Shown: piece by piece, positions 33,781 through 42,384 of the stretch
Position numbering within the stretch: position 1 is the first letter of the stretch
Layout: every line of letters starts with the position of its first letter
Assembly: GCF_004799285.1 (NCBI RefSeq)
Contig: NZ_SSND01000004.1
Coordinates: 124,001 to 188,000, forward strand
Length of the DNA: 64,000 nucleotides
From: Aliigemmobacter aestuarii
Lineage (GTDB): Bacteria > Pseudomonadota > Alphaproteobacteria > Rhodobacterales > Rhodobacteraceae
Direction of reading: 5' to 3'
The notes under the pieces: generated by a model
Seen by the model: only the letters and a program-made list of their open reading frames with translations
Told to the model about the DNA's origin: nothing
The model's database searches: none
Position numbers and translations under genes: made by a program

Positions 33781-35367
33781 ATGGACATCTTCGAAGACAC
33801 AGCGCCCGCGCCGGGCAACCAGCCCGAATACACCGTTTCGGAATTGTCCGGGGCGGTGAAGAGGGTGATCGAGGGCGAATTCGGCCTAGTCCGCGTGCGT
33901 GGCGAGGTCGGGCGCGTGTCGCGGCCCTCGTCCGGGCATCTCTATTTCGACCTGAAGGATGACCGCGCGGTGATCGCCGCCGTATCGTGGAAAGGGCAGG
34001 TGGCGCGGATGCAGGTCCGCCCCGAAGAGGGGATGGAGGTCGTCGCCACCGGCCGGATGACCACCTTTCCGGGGCAGTCCAAGTATCAGCTGATCGTCGA
34101 GGATGTGGCCCCCGCAGGTGCGGGCGCGCTGATGGCGATGCTGGAAAAGCGCCGTGCCGCGCTGCAGGCCGAAGGGCTGTTCGATCCGGCGCGCAAGAAA
34201 CCCATCCCCTACCTGCCGGGCGTGATCGGGGTTGTCACCTCGCCCTCGGGCGCGGTGATCCGCGACATCCTGCATCGCCTGCGCGACCGTTTCCCGCGCC
34301 ATGTTCTGATCTGGCCCGTGGCCGTTCAGGGCGAGAAATGCGCCCCCGAAGTGGCGGCCGCCATCCGGGGCTTCAACGCGATTGAACCGGGCGGGCCGAT
34401 TCCGCGGCCCGACGTGCTGATCGTGGCGCGCGGCGGCGGGTCGATGGAGGATCTGTGGGGCTTCAACGAGGAAATCGTGGTGCGGGCGGCGGCGGCCAGC
34501 CCGATCCCGCTGATTTCGGCAGTCGGGCATGAAACCGACACCACGCTGATCGACTTCGCCGCCGACCTGCGCGCGCCCACGCCCACGGCGGCGGCGGAAC
34601 TTGCGGTTCCGGTCCGGCTGGAACTTCTGGCCACGAACGATGCCCTCGGCGCGCGGTTGAGCCAGGCGCTGGCGCGCGGATTCCAGTTGCGCGGCCAGCG
34701 GATGCGCGACCTCGCGCGGGCTCTGCCCCGCCCCGAGTCGCTGACGGGTACGGCGCGGCAAAGGCTCGATGCGGCCGAGGGGCGGCTGGCGGGCGCGCTG
34801 GGGCTGATGGCGGCGCGCAAGCGTTCGGGGTTCGAGGCGGTGGCGGGGCGGCTTCGCCCCGAAACGCTGGCAGGCTATCTGGACCGGCGGCGCGAGGCGG
34901 TGACCGCGCGCCTTGCGCGGCTGGAGTCCGCAGTCCAGAGGCGGACCGATCACGCCCATGCCCGGTTCGACAAATGGGCCTCGCGGCTGGCCCCGGCGCT
35001 GGCCCGGCTGATCGGGGATCAGGCGCGGATCGCCCGCGAAGGCCGGCAAAGGCTTGCCACGCTTGAGGCACGGCTTGACGCGGCACCACGGGCGCGGCTT
35101 CAGGTGCTGTCGCAGCGGCTTGCGGCGCTGGACCGGACGCGCCAGACGCTGGGCCATGCCGAAACGCTGAAACGCGGCTTTGCCGTGGTGCGGGCCGATG
35201 GCGCGGTCGTGACTTCGGCGGCGGGGGCTGCGCGGGCCGTGGCGCTGGACATCGAATTCGCCGATGGGCGCGTGGCAGCGGTTCCGGTCAAGGGGGCTGC
35301 GCCCCCGGCGGGGCGGTCCCGCAAGTCCGACGGCGGCGGAGGCCCGGATCAGGGCAGCCTGTTCTGA
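33781..35367 (+). CDS. xseA: exodeoxyribonuclease VII large subunit
   Basis: A 528-residue XseA, the catalytic subunit of the single-strand-specific nuclease that works with XseB in repair. An N-terminal OB fold (YTVSELSGAVKRVIEGEFGLVRVRGEV, SGHLYFDLKDD) is followed by the catalytic domain with GVITSPSGAVIRDILH-type motif (here GVVTSPSGAVIRDILHRLRDRFP), RGGGSMEDLWGFNEE and SAVGHETDTTLIDFAADLRAPTPTAAAE. A long Ala/Arg-rich coiled-coil region then leads to LKRGFAVV. Start ATG at 33781 has GGGAGG 5 nt upstream. xseB is not in the window. Confidence 0.97.
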   Translation: MDIFEDTAPAPGNQPEYTVSELSGAVKRVIEGEFGLVRVRGEVGRVSRPSSGHLYFDLKDDRAVIAAVSWKGQVARMQVRPEEGMEVVATGRMTTFPGQSKYQLIVEDVAPAGAGALMAMLEKRRAALQAEGLFDPARKKPIPYLPGVIGVVTSPSGAVIRDILHRLRDRFPRHVLIWPVAVQGEKCAPEVAAAIRGFNAIEPGGPIPRPDVLIVARGGGSMEDLWGFNEEIVVRAAAASPIPLISAVGHETDTTLIDFAADLRAPTPTAAAELAVPVRLELLATNDALGARLSQALARGFQLRGQRMRDLARALPRPESLTGTARQRLDAAEGRLAGALGLMAARKRSGFEAVAGRLRPETLAGYLDRRREAVTARLARLESAVQRRTDHAHARFDKWASRLAPALARLIGDQARIAREGRQRLATLEARLDAAPRARLQVLSQRLAALDRTRQTLGHAETLKRGFAVVRADGAVVTSAAGAARAVALDIEFADGRVAAVPVKGAAPPAGRSRKSDGGGGPDQGSLF

Positions 35368-35425
35368 CACCCTGCGTGGTGCCCCAAACGGCATCTCCGG
35401 GGGGCGCGGCGGGTCGGGACGATTG

Positions 35426-35842
35426 TCAGGACAGCGGGCTTTCCTGCGGGCAGCTGAGGGGCAGGGCGGATGGCCGCAGCAGGATCGGCCGTGCGGCCGG
35501 GTCGCCATCGAGCCGTGCGGTCAAGCCCTCCGCGTCGGGGTGATAGGTCCAGCACCAGCTGCCCTCCTGCCCGTCATAGACAAAGCAGATCAGCCCGCCC
35601 GCCTCGAACCACCGGCCTGTCATGCAGCCTTCGGCATCCTGCCAGATCACGCGGCGTCCGGGCAGGTATTCCTCGGCGCCATAGCGGCCGCCCGCCTCGA
35701 AATGATCCATGATGCGGCCCTCGGTCAGCGCTTCGAAGGCCTCGGCGGACAGGGCGGGGCGGTCCTCGGCCCATGCAGCACCCGGCAGCAGCGCCACAAG
35801 CGCCGTAAGCGCGGGCCGGGTCGCATGGCGGACGATCCTCAT
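35426..35842 (-). CDS. small secreted protein, tandem paralogue B
   Basis: A 138-residue protein with a Sec signal peptide (MRIVRHATRPALTALVALLPGAAWA). The mature part has LSAEAFEALTEGRIMDHF, RYGAEEYLPGRRVIW, a Cys-containing EGCMTGRWF, LICFVYDG and SWCWTYH. The same order of motifs is found in the gene immediately upstream, so the two are tandem duplicates. No characterised family recognised. The ATG overlaps the upstream stop (ATGA at 35839-35842). Three cysteines in the mature part of both proteins could form disulfides or bind a ligand, which fits an exported location. Confidence 0.78.
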   Translation of the reverse strand: MRIVRHATRPALTALVALLPGAAWAEDRPALSAEAFEALTEGRIMDHFEAGGRYGAEEYLPGRRVIWQDAEGCMTGRWFEAGGLICFVYDGQEGSWCWTYHPDAEGLTARLDGDPAARPILLRPSALPLSCPQESPLS

Positions 35843-36264
35843 ACGCCAACGTCCGGCCCGGCACAGACCAGCGGCCGGTCGGTCCGGTGCACCTCGGTCA
35901 GTTCGGTATCGCCGGGCGTGTCGTTGAACAGCGCGCGCAGGCCATCGCCCTCGCGGAAGAAGGTCCAGCATTGCGGCACGGGGTTCTCGCGGTAGACAAA
36001 GCAGATGAACCGGTCCTCGGGGTACCAGATACCCTCCTGGCATTCGCCGCCCGCGAAGGACCAGCGCACCCTGCGCCCCGGCTGGTATTCCTCGGCGCCA
36101 TAGACCATCCCGCCCGAGGCATAGGTGATCGTCTTCCCGGTCACCTGGGCCTCGAATTCCTCGGCGGTCAGCGGCGTTTCCGCGCCCGTCGCCGTTGCGG
36201 GAAGGGGCGCCAGCAAGACCGCCGACAGCGCAAGCGACATCAGGACCGGGATCGGGCGTAGCAC
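35839..36264 (-). CDS. small secreted protein, tandem paralogue A
   Basis: A 141-residue protein with a signal peptide (LMSLALSAVLLAPLPATATGA, cleavage near residue 25). It continues LTAEEFEAQVTGKTITY, VYGAEEYQPGRRVRWSF, GECQEGIWY, FICFVYREN and PQCWTFF. It has the same architecture as its downstream neighbour, with aligned Cys and Trp residues. The start is a GTG at 36264, supported by GGAG 6 nt upstream; the ATG at 36240 would shorten the signal. Function unknown; conserved AEEYxPGRRVxW could be a useful search motif. Confidence 0.78.
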   Translation of the reverse strand: MLRPIPVLMSLALSAVLLAPLPATATGAETPLTAEEFEAQVTGKTITYASGGMVYGAEEYQPGRRVRWSFAGGECQEGIWYPEDRFICFVYRENPVPQCWTFFREGDGLRALFNDTPGDTELTEVHRTDRPLVCAGPDVGV

Positions 36265-36332
36265 GGGCGTCTCCGCTTCTTGTCTCGGGCAAGGGTGCCG
36301 CAATCCTGCGCCGAACGGAAGCCCGTCCCGCC

Positions 36333-37406
36333 TCACGCTTTCGTTTCCCACCGCTTCAGGCGCGGGTGCATCATCCGCCGCCACAAGGGCGGGATCAGCG
36401 CCACGCCGGCGCAGAACGGCAAGGGATAGGGCAGCCAGGGCGCGCGGTCGGGTGGCGGCAGGCGCAGCGCGGGATAGGGACGCGCTGGATGCGCGTGATG
36501 GTCGGAATGGCGCGGCGCGTTCAGCATCATCCCCGAGGTGAACCAGTGCGGCGCGTTCCAGGAATGGCGGTCGTCGACGGGTTCGGGCTTGCCATTGGGC
36601 AGCATGGCCCGGCGCAGACCGTAATGCTGGACATAATCCGACAGCATCAGTTGCGACGAGGCATAAAGCGCCAGCCCCGCCCAGGCCAGCACACCCGCCC
36701 CGCCGGCCAGCACAGCGCCAAGCGCCAGCGCCGCCAGACCGCCGCCGATGTAGATCGCGTAAGGATGCAGGCCCCGCGCGCCCTTCGCCCGCAGCGCGTT
36801 CTCTGCCCCGAGGCCCGCCCGGAACGATCCGATCCAGGCGCGCGGCAGGAACCGCCAGAAGCTTTCCCCCCGGCGCGCCGAATTCGGGTCGGCATCGGTC
36901 GCGGCATGGCGGTGGTGGACGTGCCGATGGGCGCTCGTGTGGTGGCCGAACAGCATCGAGGTATAGACGGCCATTCCCAGCCGGAACAGCCACCTGTCCC
37001 CCCGGTGGATCAGTTCATGCGCCATCGGGTTCGAGATCTGGCCAAAGAACATCCCCCAGCCGAAGAACAGCGCCACGCGTTCCCCGCCAGTCAGGCCGCT
37101 GTCGCCCGCTATGCCCCAGACCGCCAGCGGAAAGGCCGCCAGATGCGCAAGGCCAAGCAGGACCAGCAGCGCATCGGCGACCGGAAACTCGGCCCCCTCG
37201 GGCGCGTCGGGCGCGACATGGGGGATCGCCTGATCCATCAGCAGCGCGAAGAGGCCGACATAGACAAGCCCGCCCAGAACCCAGGGCCCGCCCCAGAGGA
37301 CCCCGGCCACAAGCAGGGGCAGCGGGGTCAGCGATGCGACGGCAAACAGCGCCATCGGCGAGCGGAGGACAAGGGGCGGCAAACGGCGGGGCAACTGGTA
37401 TCGCAT
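36333..37406 (-). CDS. AlkB-like membrane di-iron hydroxylase (alkane 1-monooxygenase family)
   Basis: A 357-residue integral-membrane fatty-acid-desaturase-superfamily protein. The histidine boxes typical of AlkB are present: HELIHRGD near residue 130, GHHTSAHRHVHHRHAATDADP near 155, and NAPRHSDHHAHPARPYPALR near 310, plus VQHYGL. About six membrane helices precede and separate the boxes. AlkB oxidises terminal methyl groups of alkanes with rubredoxin as electron donor; no rubredoxin gene is adjacent, so the true substrate is open. Start at ATG 37406; longer frames to 37868 run over the divergent YhhN gene. Confidence 0.9.
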   Translation of the reverse strand: MRYQLPRRLPPLVLRSPMALFAVASLTPLPLLVAGVLWGGPWVLGGLVYVGLFALLMDQAIPHVAPDAPEGAEFPVADALLVLLGLAHLAAFPLAVWGIAGDSGLTGGERVALFFGWGMFFGQISNPMAHELIHRGDRWLFRLGMAVYTSMLFGHHTSAHRHVHHRHAATDADPNSARRGESFWRFLPRAWIGSFRAGLGAENALRAKGARGLHPYAIYIGGGLAALALGAVLAGGAGVLAWAGLALYASSQLMLSDYVQHYGLRRAMLPNGKPEPVDDRHSWNAPHWFTSGMMLNAPRHSDHHAHPARPYPALRLPPPDRAPWLPYPLPFCAGVALIPPLWRRMMHPRLKRWETKA

Positions 37407-37472
37407 GGCAATGCAGATTAGCATGACGCCCGCACGGGGCCAGCCCCCGAAAGAAAAAGGAAGAACCGCACG

Positions 37473-38120
37473 GTGCCGCACCTCGATCATCCCGCACTCT
37501 GGGTGGCCGCCGCGCTGATGCTGGCCTATGGCCTTGTCTGGACCTGGCGGGTCTCGCCTGATGAATCGCACCTGCGATCGGCCATCAAGACCGGGTCGGT
37601 CGCGTGTCTCGTGCTTTGGGGCGTGGCGATCGGCAGCCCGGTGCCGGCGCTGGTCGGCGCAGGTTTCGGGGCCCTTGGCGACTGGTTCCTGTCGCGTCCG
37701 GGCGAGCGGGCGTTCCTTGCCGGCATGGCGGCCTTCGGCATCGGCCACCTGGCCTATGCTGCGATGTTCCTCGCCGCGTCCGGCGGGTTTGCCGACGGTC
37801 CAGGCTGGGCGGCGACGCTCGCGGTCGTGGCGCTTGGCCTTTCGACCGAATTCTGGCTGGCCCGTCACACGGGGGTGCTTCTGTGGCCGGTGCGCGCCTA
37901 TGTCGCGCTGATCTGCCTGATGCTCTGGGCCGCGCTTGGCCTTTCGCCAGGGCTCGCGGTCGGCGGGGCTGTGCTGTTCGTGGTCTCGGACCTCTTGCTC
38001 GCCGTCGCGATCTTTGTCGCGCGCCGCCCGCGATTGCGCGCGGCCCTGTCGGTGGCGCTGTGGCCCGTCTACTGGTCCGGACAGGCCGCGATCCTCGCCG
38101 GAAGCCCTGCGCTCGGCTGA
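37473..38120 (+). CDS. YhhN family protein (lysoplasmalogenase-like)
   Basis: A 215-residue, eight-helix membrane protein of the YhhN/TMEM86 family. Seen: FGALGDWFLSRPGERAFLAGMAAFGIGHLAYAAMF (the GDxxL and GxxxFxxxHxxY motifs), then RAYVALICLMLWAAL and VLFVVSDLLLAV. Animal TMEM86B hydrolyses lysoplasmalogens; the bacterial role is not established. GTG start at 37473 with AAGGAAG about 10 nt upstream. Divergent from the AlkB-like gene. Confidence 0.85.
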   Translation: MPHLDHPALWVAAALMLAYGLVWTWRVSPDESHLRSAIKTGSVACLVLWGVAIGSPVPALVGAGFGALGDWFLSRPGERAFLAGMAAFGIGHLAYAAMFLAASGGFADGPGWAATLAVVALGLSTEFWLARHTGVLLWPVRAYVALICLMLWAALGLSPGLAVGGAVLFVVSDLLLAVAIFVARRPRLRAALSVALWPVYWSGQAAILAGSPALG

Positions 38121-38224
38121 CCCCGGCCCGTCGGGCCTTCCCTCGCCTGCCCGAATTGGCTAGGGGAGGGGAAAGCCCCGCCCGACCAAAGCCCCATCCA
38201 AACGCGGCGCCGACCGGAGAAGCC

Positions 38225-39502
38225 ATGTCTTTCTTCAAGAAACTGCGCGACCGGATGTTCCGGTCTTCGGACAAGATCACCGAGGGACTCGACGCCATCG
38301 TGGCCGAAGCCCCGGCAGACGCCCCGGCCGAAGCGGAGCGGTTGCCCGAGACCGCCGCGCCCCCGCCCCCGCCCGCACCCCCGTCCGCGCCCCCGTCCGC
38401 GCCCCCGTCCGCGCCCCCGTCCGAGCTCCCGCCAGTGGCCGCCCCGTCCGAACTGGCGCCGCAGCCGGAAACGCCCGCGCCCCCGGCACCTGTTCCCGAA
38501 GCCCAGGCTGCGCCGGAAACCGGGGCCGCCCCGGCGGCACGCCCGCCCGCACCTGCGCCCGCACCGGCACCCGAACCCGCCCTCGAACCCGCGCGCCCCG
38601 GCCTTCTGGGCCGTCTCTTCGGCAAGGGCGAGGATGCCGCCAAACCGGCACCCCGCGCCGATGAGCCGCGCCGCGTCATGGACGACGCGATGCTCGAAAG
38701 CCTCGAGGAACTGCTGATTCAGGCCGACATGGGCGTCGACACCGCGCTCCGGGTCGCGGCGAACCTGGCCGAGGGGCGGATGGGCCGCAAGGTCACCGCG
38801 ACCGAGATCCGCAAGGCGCTGGCCGACGAGGTGGCGCGGATCATGGAACCGGTCGCCCGCCCGATGCCGATCTATCCCAAGCGCCCGCAGGTCGTGCTGA
38901 TCGTGGGCGTGAACGGTTCGGGCAAGACGACGACGATCGGCAAGCTCGCAAGCCAGTTCCGCGCCGCCGGGAAATCGGTGGTGATCGCGGCGGGCGACAC
39001 GTTCCGCGCCGCGGCCGTCGAACAGCTTCAGGTCTGGGGCCAGCGCGCAGGCGTCCCGGTGATGACCGCCCCGGAAGGATCGGACCCCGCCAGCCTTGCC
39101 TTCGACGCCCTGACCCGCGCCCAGGCCGACGGCGCCGACCTGCTGATGATCGACACGGCCGGCCGGCTTCAGAACCGCGCCGACCTGATGGAGGAACTGG
39201 CCAAGATCGTTCGCGTGATCCGCAAGAAGGACCCGGACGCGCCGCACAACACGCTTCTGGTGCTCGACGCCACCACCGGGCAGAACGCCATCAGCCAGGT
39301 CGAGACCTTCCGCAAGCTGGCCGATGTGACCGGCCTGGTGATGACCAAGCTTGACGGCACCGCCAAGGGCGGCGTGCTGGTGGCGCTGGCCGACAAGTTC
39401 GGCCTGCCGATCCATGCGATCGGGGTGGGCGAACAGATCGACGATCTCGCCCCCTTCGATCCTCAGGATTTCGCCCGCGCGCTGGTCGGTCTGGACGGGT
39501 GA
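38225..39502 (+). CDS. ftsY: signal recognition particle receptor FtsY
   Basis: A 425-residue FtsY, the membrane receptor that accepts SRP-ribosome complexes and hydrolyses GTP with Ffh. The N terminus (MSFFKKLRDRMF) is basic and likely membrane-binding. Residues about 25-125 are a Pro/Ala/Glu-rich linker that includes a tandem APPS repeat. The NG domain runs from about 150: GVNGSGKTTTIGKLA (P loop), DTFRAAAVEQL, LLMIDTAGRLQNRADLMEEL, TKLDGTAKGG and AIGVGEQIDDLAPF. ATG 38225. Linker length and composition vary widely in this family. Confidence 0.97.
   Translation: MSFFKKLRDRMFRSSDKITEGLDAIVAEAPADAPAEAERLPETAAPPPPPAPPSAPPSAPPSAPPSELPPVAAPSELAPQPETPAPPAPVPEAQAAPETGAAPAARPPAPAPAPAPEPALEPARPGLLGRLFGKGEDAAKPAPRADEPRRVMDDAMLESLEELLIQADMGVDTALRVAANLAEGRMGRKVTATEIRKALADEVARIMEPVARPMPIYPKRPQVVLIVGVNGSGKTTTIGKLASQFRAAGKSVVIAAGDTFRAAAVEQLQVWGQRAGVPVMTAPEGSDPASLAFDALTRAQADGADLLMIDTAGRLQNRADLMEELAKIVRVIRKKDPDAPHNTLLVLDATTGQNAISQVETFRKLADVTGLVMTKLDGTAKGGVLVALADKFGLPIHAIGVGEQIDDLAPFDPQDFARALVGLDG
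38375..38424 (+). repeat. 12-bp tandem repeat in ftsY linker
   Basis: Four near-perfect copies of gcgcccccgtcc encode APPS units in the disordered FtsY linker. This is a candidate slippage site for length variation between strains. Confidence 0.8.
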
Positions 39503-39522
39503 TCCCGGCCTTGATTCATTCT

Positions 39523-39574
39523 GGCGGAAATATCCTCGGGGGGTGCGGGGGGCAGACAGCCCCCTGCCGCGGCC
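39523..39574. repeat. dispersed GC-rich intergenic repeat, copy 1
   Basis: Between ftsY and the EamA gene. It contains ggcggaaatatcctcggg followed by gggtgcggggggcagacag and a ccccc arm (ggggggc...gcccccc-type hairpin). A second copy with the same core lies at 54495-54545, after glyS. Confidence 0.75.
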
Positions 39575-39581
39575 TCGCCGG

Positions 39582-40481
39582 ATGAGCGATTGGCTGATCT
39601 CGCTCGAAGGTACCGAGGACGGCCATCAGCTTGCGCTTGGCCTCGCGCTGATGGCGGCCTTCCTGCATGCGCTGTTCGGCGCGCTGCAGAAGGGACGGCA
39701 CGATCCCTGGATCAGCCGGGCGGCGATCGACGGCAGCTATGCGCTGATCGCCGCGCCCTTCGCGCTGTTCGTCGTGCCCTGGCCCGAACCGCACATGTGG
39801 CCGATCTTCGCCGGGGCCTTCGTCATCCACTCCGCCTACAAGGTCCTTCAGGCGATGACCTATTCGCGGGGCGCCTTCACCGTGGTCTATCCCGTGGTGC
39901 GCGGCACCGGGCCGCTTTTCGCGGTGGCGGCAGCGGGGCTTGTCTTCGGGGAACATTTCACGGCGGGGCAGTGGATGGGGCTTGCGGTTCTGGTGGCGGG
40001 CATCTTCGGGCTGGCGGCCTGGAACCTTGCCCATGTGACGGTGGACCGCCACAGCCTTATCCCCGCGCTCTGGCTGGCGGTGGCGACGGGGGCCTTCGTC
40101 GCGGGCTACACGACCTATGACGCCTACGGGATCCGTGCCACCGCCGATCCGTTCACCTTCCTGGCCTGGCTTTTCCTGATCGACGGCATCCTCTTTCCGC
40201 TCCTGACGCTGCGCCGCTGGATGGCGCTGCCCGGGGTGGAATGGCCCGCGCTGATAAGAAGGGGTGTCATCGGCGCCTTCGTCGCCTATTTCTCTTTCGG
40301 GTCGGTGATGCTGGCCACAAGGCTGGACAAGGTGGGCGAGGCGGCGGTGCTGCGCGAAACCTCGACCGTCTTTGCCGCGCTGATCGGCTGGCTGGTCCTG
40401 GGCGAGCGCGTGGGCAGGGTGCAACTGGCGCTGATGGCGCTGATCGCGGCGGGCGCCGTGATCGTGGAAATGGCAGGGTAG
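39582..40481 (+). CDS. EamA family transporter
   Basis: A 299-residue DMT-superfamily exporter with ten predicted helices in two EamA halves (about residues 15-145 and 155-298). Seen: ALMAAFLHALFGALQKGRHDP at the start, YPVVRGTGPLFAVAAAGLVFGE closing half one, and RETSTVFAALIGWLVLGERVGRVQLALMALIAAGAV closing half two. The substrate is unknown. It lies between ftsY and yciB, with only 4 nt to the yciB start, so it is probably co-transcribed with yciB. Confidence 0.88.
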   Translation: MSDWLISLEGTEDGHQLALGLALMAAFLHALFGALQKGRHDPWISRAAIDGSYALIAAPFALFVVPWPEPHMWPIFAGAFVIHSAYKVLQAMTYSRGAFTVVYPVVRGTGPLFAVAAAGLVFGEHFTAGQWMGLAVLVAGIFGLAAWNLAHVTVDRHSLIPALWLAVATGAFVAGYTTYDAYGIRATADPFTFLAWLFLIDGILFPLLTLRRWMALPGVEWPALIRRGVIGAFVAYFSFGSVMLATRLDKVGEAAVLRETSTVFAALIGWLVLGERVGRVQLALMALIAAGAVIVEMAG

Positions 40482-40485
40482 GGCG

Positions 40486-41094
40486 ATGACGGAAAAGGCG
40501 GAAAAGAAGGTCAACGGCTGGGTCAGGGCGGCGCTGGAATACGGCCCGATCATCGCCTTCTTCGTGGGCTATGTGCGGCTGAAGGACCGGGTCTTCACCA
40601 TCGGCGGCACCGAATATTCGGGCTTCATCCTGGTCACAGCGGCCTTCGTGCCGCTGATGATCCTGACCACGCTGGCCATGTGGCGGCTGACCGGCCGTCT
40701 GTCGAAGATGCAGGTCGCAACAGTCGTCCTGGTCACGGTCTTCGGCGGGCTGTCGGTCTGGCTGAATGACGAGCGGTTCTTCAAGATGAAGCCCACGATG
40801 ATCTATCTCTTGTTCGCGGGGCTTCTTGGGCTGGGCCTGATGCGCGGGCAATCCTGGCTGAAGGCCGTCCTGGGCGAACACCTGCCGATGGCCGAGGAAG
40901 GCTGGATGATCCTGACCAAGCGATTCACCCTGTTCTTCCTGGCGCTGGCCGCAGCGAACGAGGGCGTCTGGCGGCTGATGTCGACCGACGCCTGGGTGAA
41001 CTTCAAGACCTTCGGCCTGCCCGTCGCGATGTTCGCCTTCCTGATGCTGCAAAGCCGCCTGTTCCAGAAATACGGCACCGGCACGGACGAGTGA
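40486..41094 (+). CDS. yciB: inner membrane-spanning protein YciB (IspZ/IspA septation family)
   Basis: A 202-residue, five-to-six-helix membrane protein of the YciB family. Seen: ALEYGPIIAFFVGYVRL, GGLSVWLNDERFFKMKPTMIYLLFAGLL, GWMILTKRFTLFFLALAAANE and WVNFKTFGLPVAMFAFLMLQSRLFQKY, all family hallmarks (read in pieces). YciB is linked to envelope synthesis and septation in E. coli and Shigella. Start at ATG 40486, 4 nt after the EamA stop. ftsY with yciB close by is common in alphaproteobacteria. Confidence 0.94.
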   Translation: MTEKAEKKVNGWVRAALEYGPIIAFFVGYVRLKDRVFTIGGTEYSGFILVTAAFVPLMILTTLAMWRLTGRLSKMQVATVVLVTVFGGLSVWLNDERFFKMKPTMIYLLFAGLLGLGLMRGQSWLKAVLGEHLPMAEEGWMILTKRFTLFFLALAAANEGVWRLMSTDAWVNFKTFGLPVAMFAFLMLQSRLFQKYGTGTDE

Positions 41095-41097
41095 CCC

Positions 41098-41145
41098 GAT
41101 TTTTCTGCGAAAAATCAAGATTCCCGATTGTTCGCAGAACAATCG
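41098..41145. repeat. two hairpins in the yciB-GST gap, same family as 33661-33682
   Basis: Hairpin 1: gattttt/aaaaatc (41098-41104 with 41110-41116) around ttctgcgaa. Hairpin 2: cgattgttc/gaacaatcg (41125-41133 with 41137-41145), whose core ttcgcagaa is the reverse complement of ttctgcgaa. They lie between two convergent genes and may terminate both, although no T-run follows. Confidence 0.8.
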
Positions 41146-41157
41146 CGGCGCGGTCTG

Positions 41158-41859
41158 TCACTTCTGCCGGAACAGGATCGTCTGCGCGTTGCGGTCGGTC
41201 TTGGCCTGCCTGCGGTCGGCGGCGACGGCCCTGCCTTCGATGAAGGCCGGGCGCTGGCCAAGCGCGTCCAGCCAGCGGGCGAAATGCGGCTTGTCCTCCA
41301 GCGTCTGTTCCTGGCGTTCCCACAGGATCGCCCAGGGCCAGATCGCGATGTCGGCGATCGACAGGAAATCGCCCGCCACGAAGGCCCGGTCGGCAAGGCG
41401 CCGGTCCAGCACGCCGTAAAGCCGCCCCACCTCGGCCCGGTAGCGGTTCTGCGCATAGGGCAGGACCTGCGGCGGGTCCAGGTCGGGGGCATAGTGCAGG
41501 AAGTGATGCGCCTGTCCCGCCATCGGACCGACGCCCCCCATCTGCCACATCAGCCACTGGTCCACCTCGATCCGGTCGCGTTCCGTCGCGCCGTAAAGCC
41601 TGCCGGTCTTGCGCGCGAGGTATTGCAGGATCGCACCGGATTCGAAGATCGACACCGGCGCGCCATCGGGGCCTTCGGGATCGACGATGGCGGGCATGCG
41701 GTTGTTCGGGCTGATCTTCAGGAAATCGGGGGCGAACTGCGCGCCCGCGCCGATATCGACAAGATGAAGCCGGTAGGGCAGGCCCAGTTCAGCCAGTGCA
41801 ATGGTGATCTTCCAGCCGTTCGGCGTGGGCCAGTAGTAAAGGTCGATCGGGGTGGTCAT
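41158..41859 (-). CDS. YfcG-like glutathione S-transferase family protein
   Basis: A 233-residue GST close to the YfcG/YghU (nu-class) group. The thioredoxin-like N domain reads LYYWPTPNGWKITIALAELGLPYRLHLVDI, followed by ISPNNRMPAIVDPEG and VSIFESGAILQYLARKTG (glutathione-binding ES pair). The helical C domain has WQMGGVGPMAGQAHHFLHYAP and SIADIAIWPWA. E. coli YfcG is a disulfide-bond reductase using glutathione; the same activity is inferred. GGAG precedes ATG 41859. Convergent with yciB. Confidence 0.92.
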   Translation of the reverse strand: MTTPIDLYYWPTPNGWKITIALAELGLPYRLHLVDIGAGAQFAPDFLKISPNNRMPAIVDPEGPDGAPVSIFESGAILQYLARKTGRLYGATERDRIEVDQWLMWQMGGVGPMAGQAHHFLHYAPDLDPPQVLPYAQNRYRAEVGRLYGVLDRRLADRAFVAGDFLSIADIAIWPWAILWERQEQTLEDKPHFARWLDALGQRPAFIEGRAVAADRRQAKTDRNAQTILFRQK

Positions 41860-41954
41860 GGCGGTCTCCTTCGCTTTGGTGCAGAATGGCGCAGATGCGG
41901 CCGGGTGCAACCGCAAACACGGGGCAAAGGACGGGGGGCAGAAATGGGGGCAGG

Positions 41955-42338
41955 ATGCCGGATGCATTGCTGAAGACGTTGCTGGCGCAGGAGCACCGTG
42001 TCTGGGCGGCGCTGACCTCGGGCGATGCGGCGGCCGATCAGGCACTGCTGTCCCCTTCCTTTGTCGGGCTCTATCCGGACGGTTACGCCGGGCGCGCCGA
42101 ACATGTGGCGCAACTCGCGGGCGGGCCGACGGTGGCCCGGTACCGGCTGGAAGAGGCGCGCGCGCTGCCGCTGGCCGAGGGGTTGGGCCTGCTGTGCTAT
42201 CGGGCGGAATACACAAGGCCCGGCGGCGCGGCGTGGGAGCGGATGTGGGTCAGTTCGCTGTGGCGGCGCGAGGGGGCCGCCTGGGTCAACCTCTTTTCGC
42301 AGGATACGCCCTGCGACGCACCGTTCCGCCCGGTGTGA
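41955..42338 (+). CDS. DUF4440/SnoaL-like small protein
   Basis: A 127-residue protein with the cone-shaped alpha+beta barrel pattern of NTF2/DUF4440 proteins: LLAQEHRVWAALTSGDAAADQALLSPSFVGLYPDGYAGRAEHV at the start, and WERMWVSSLWRREGAAWVNLFSQDTP at the end (VSSLWRR...W is the usual last strand). Such proteins are often small enzymes or ligand binders with no fixed reaction. ATG 41955. Divergent from the GST gene; nothing else indicates its role. Confidence 0.75.
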   Translation: MPDALLKTLLAQEHRVWAALTSGDAAADQALLSPSFVGLYPDGYAGRAEHVAQLAGGPTVARYRLEEARALPLAEGLGLLCYRAEYTRPGGAAWERMWVSSLWRREGAAWVNLFSQDTPCDAPFRPV

Positions 42339-42384
42339 CGGTCGCCGCAACCGGATGAGGCGGGGCGCTCCGGGCCCCGCGCGG

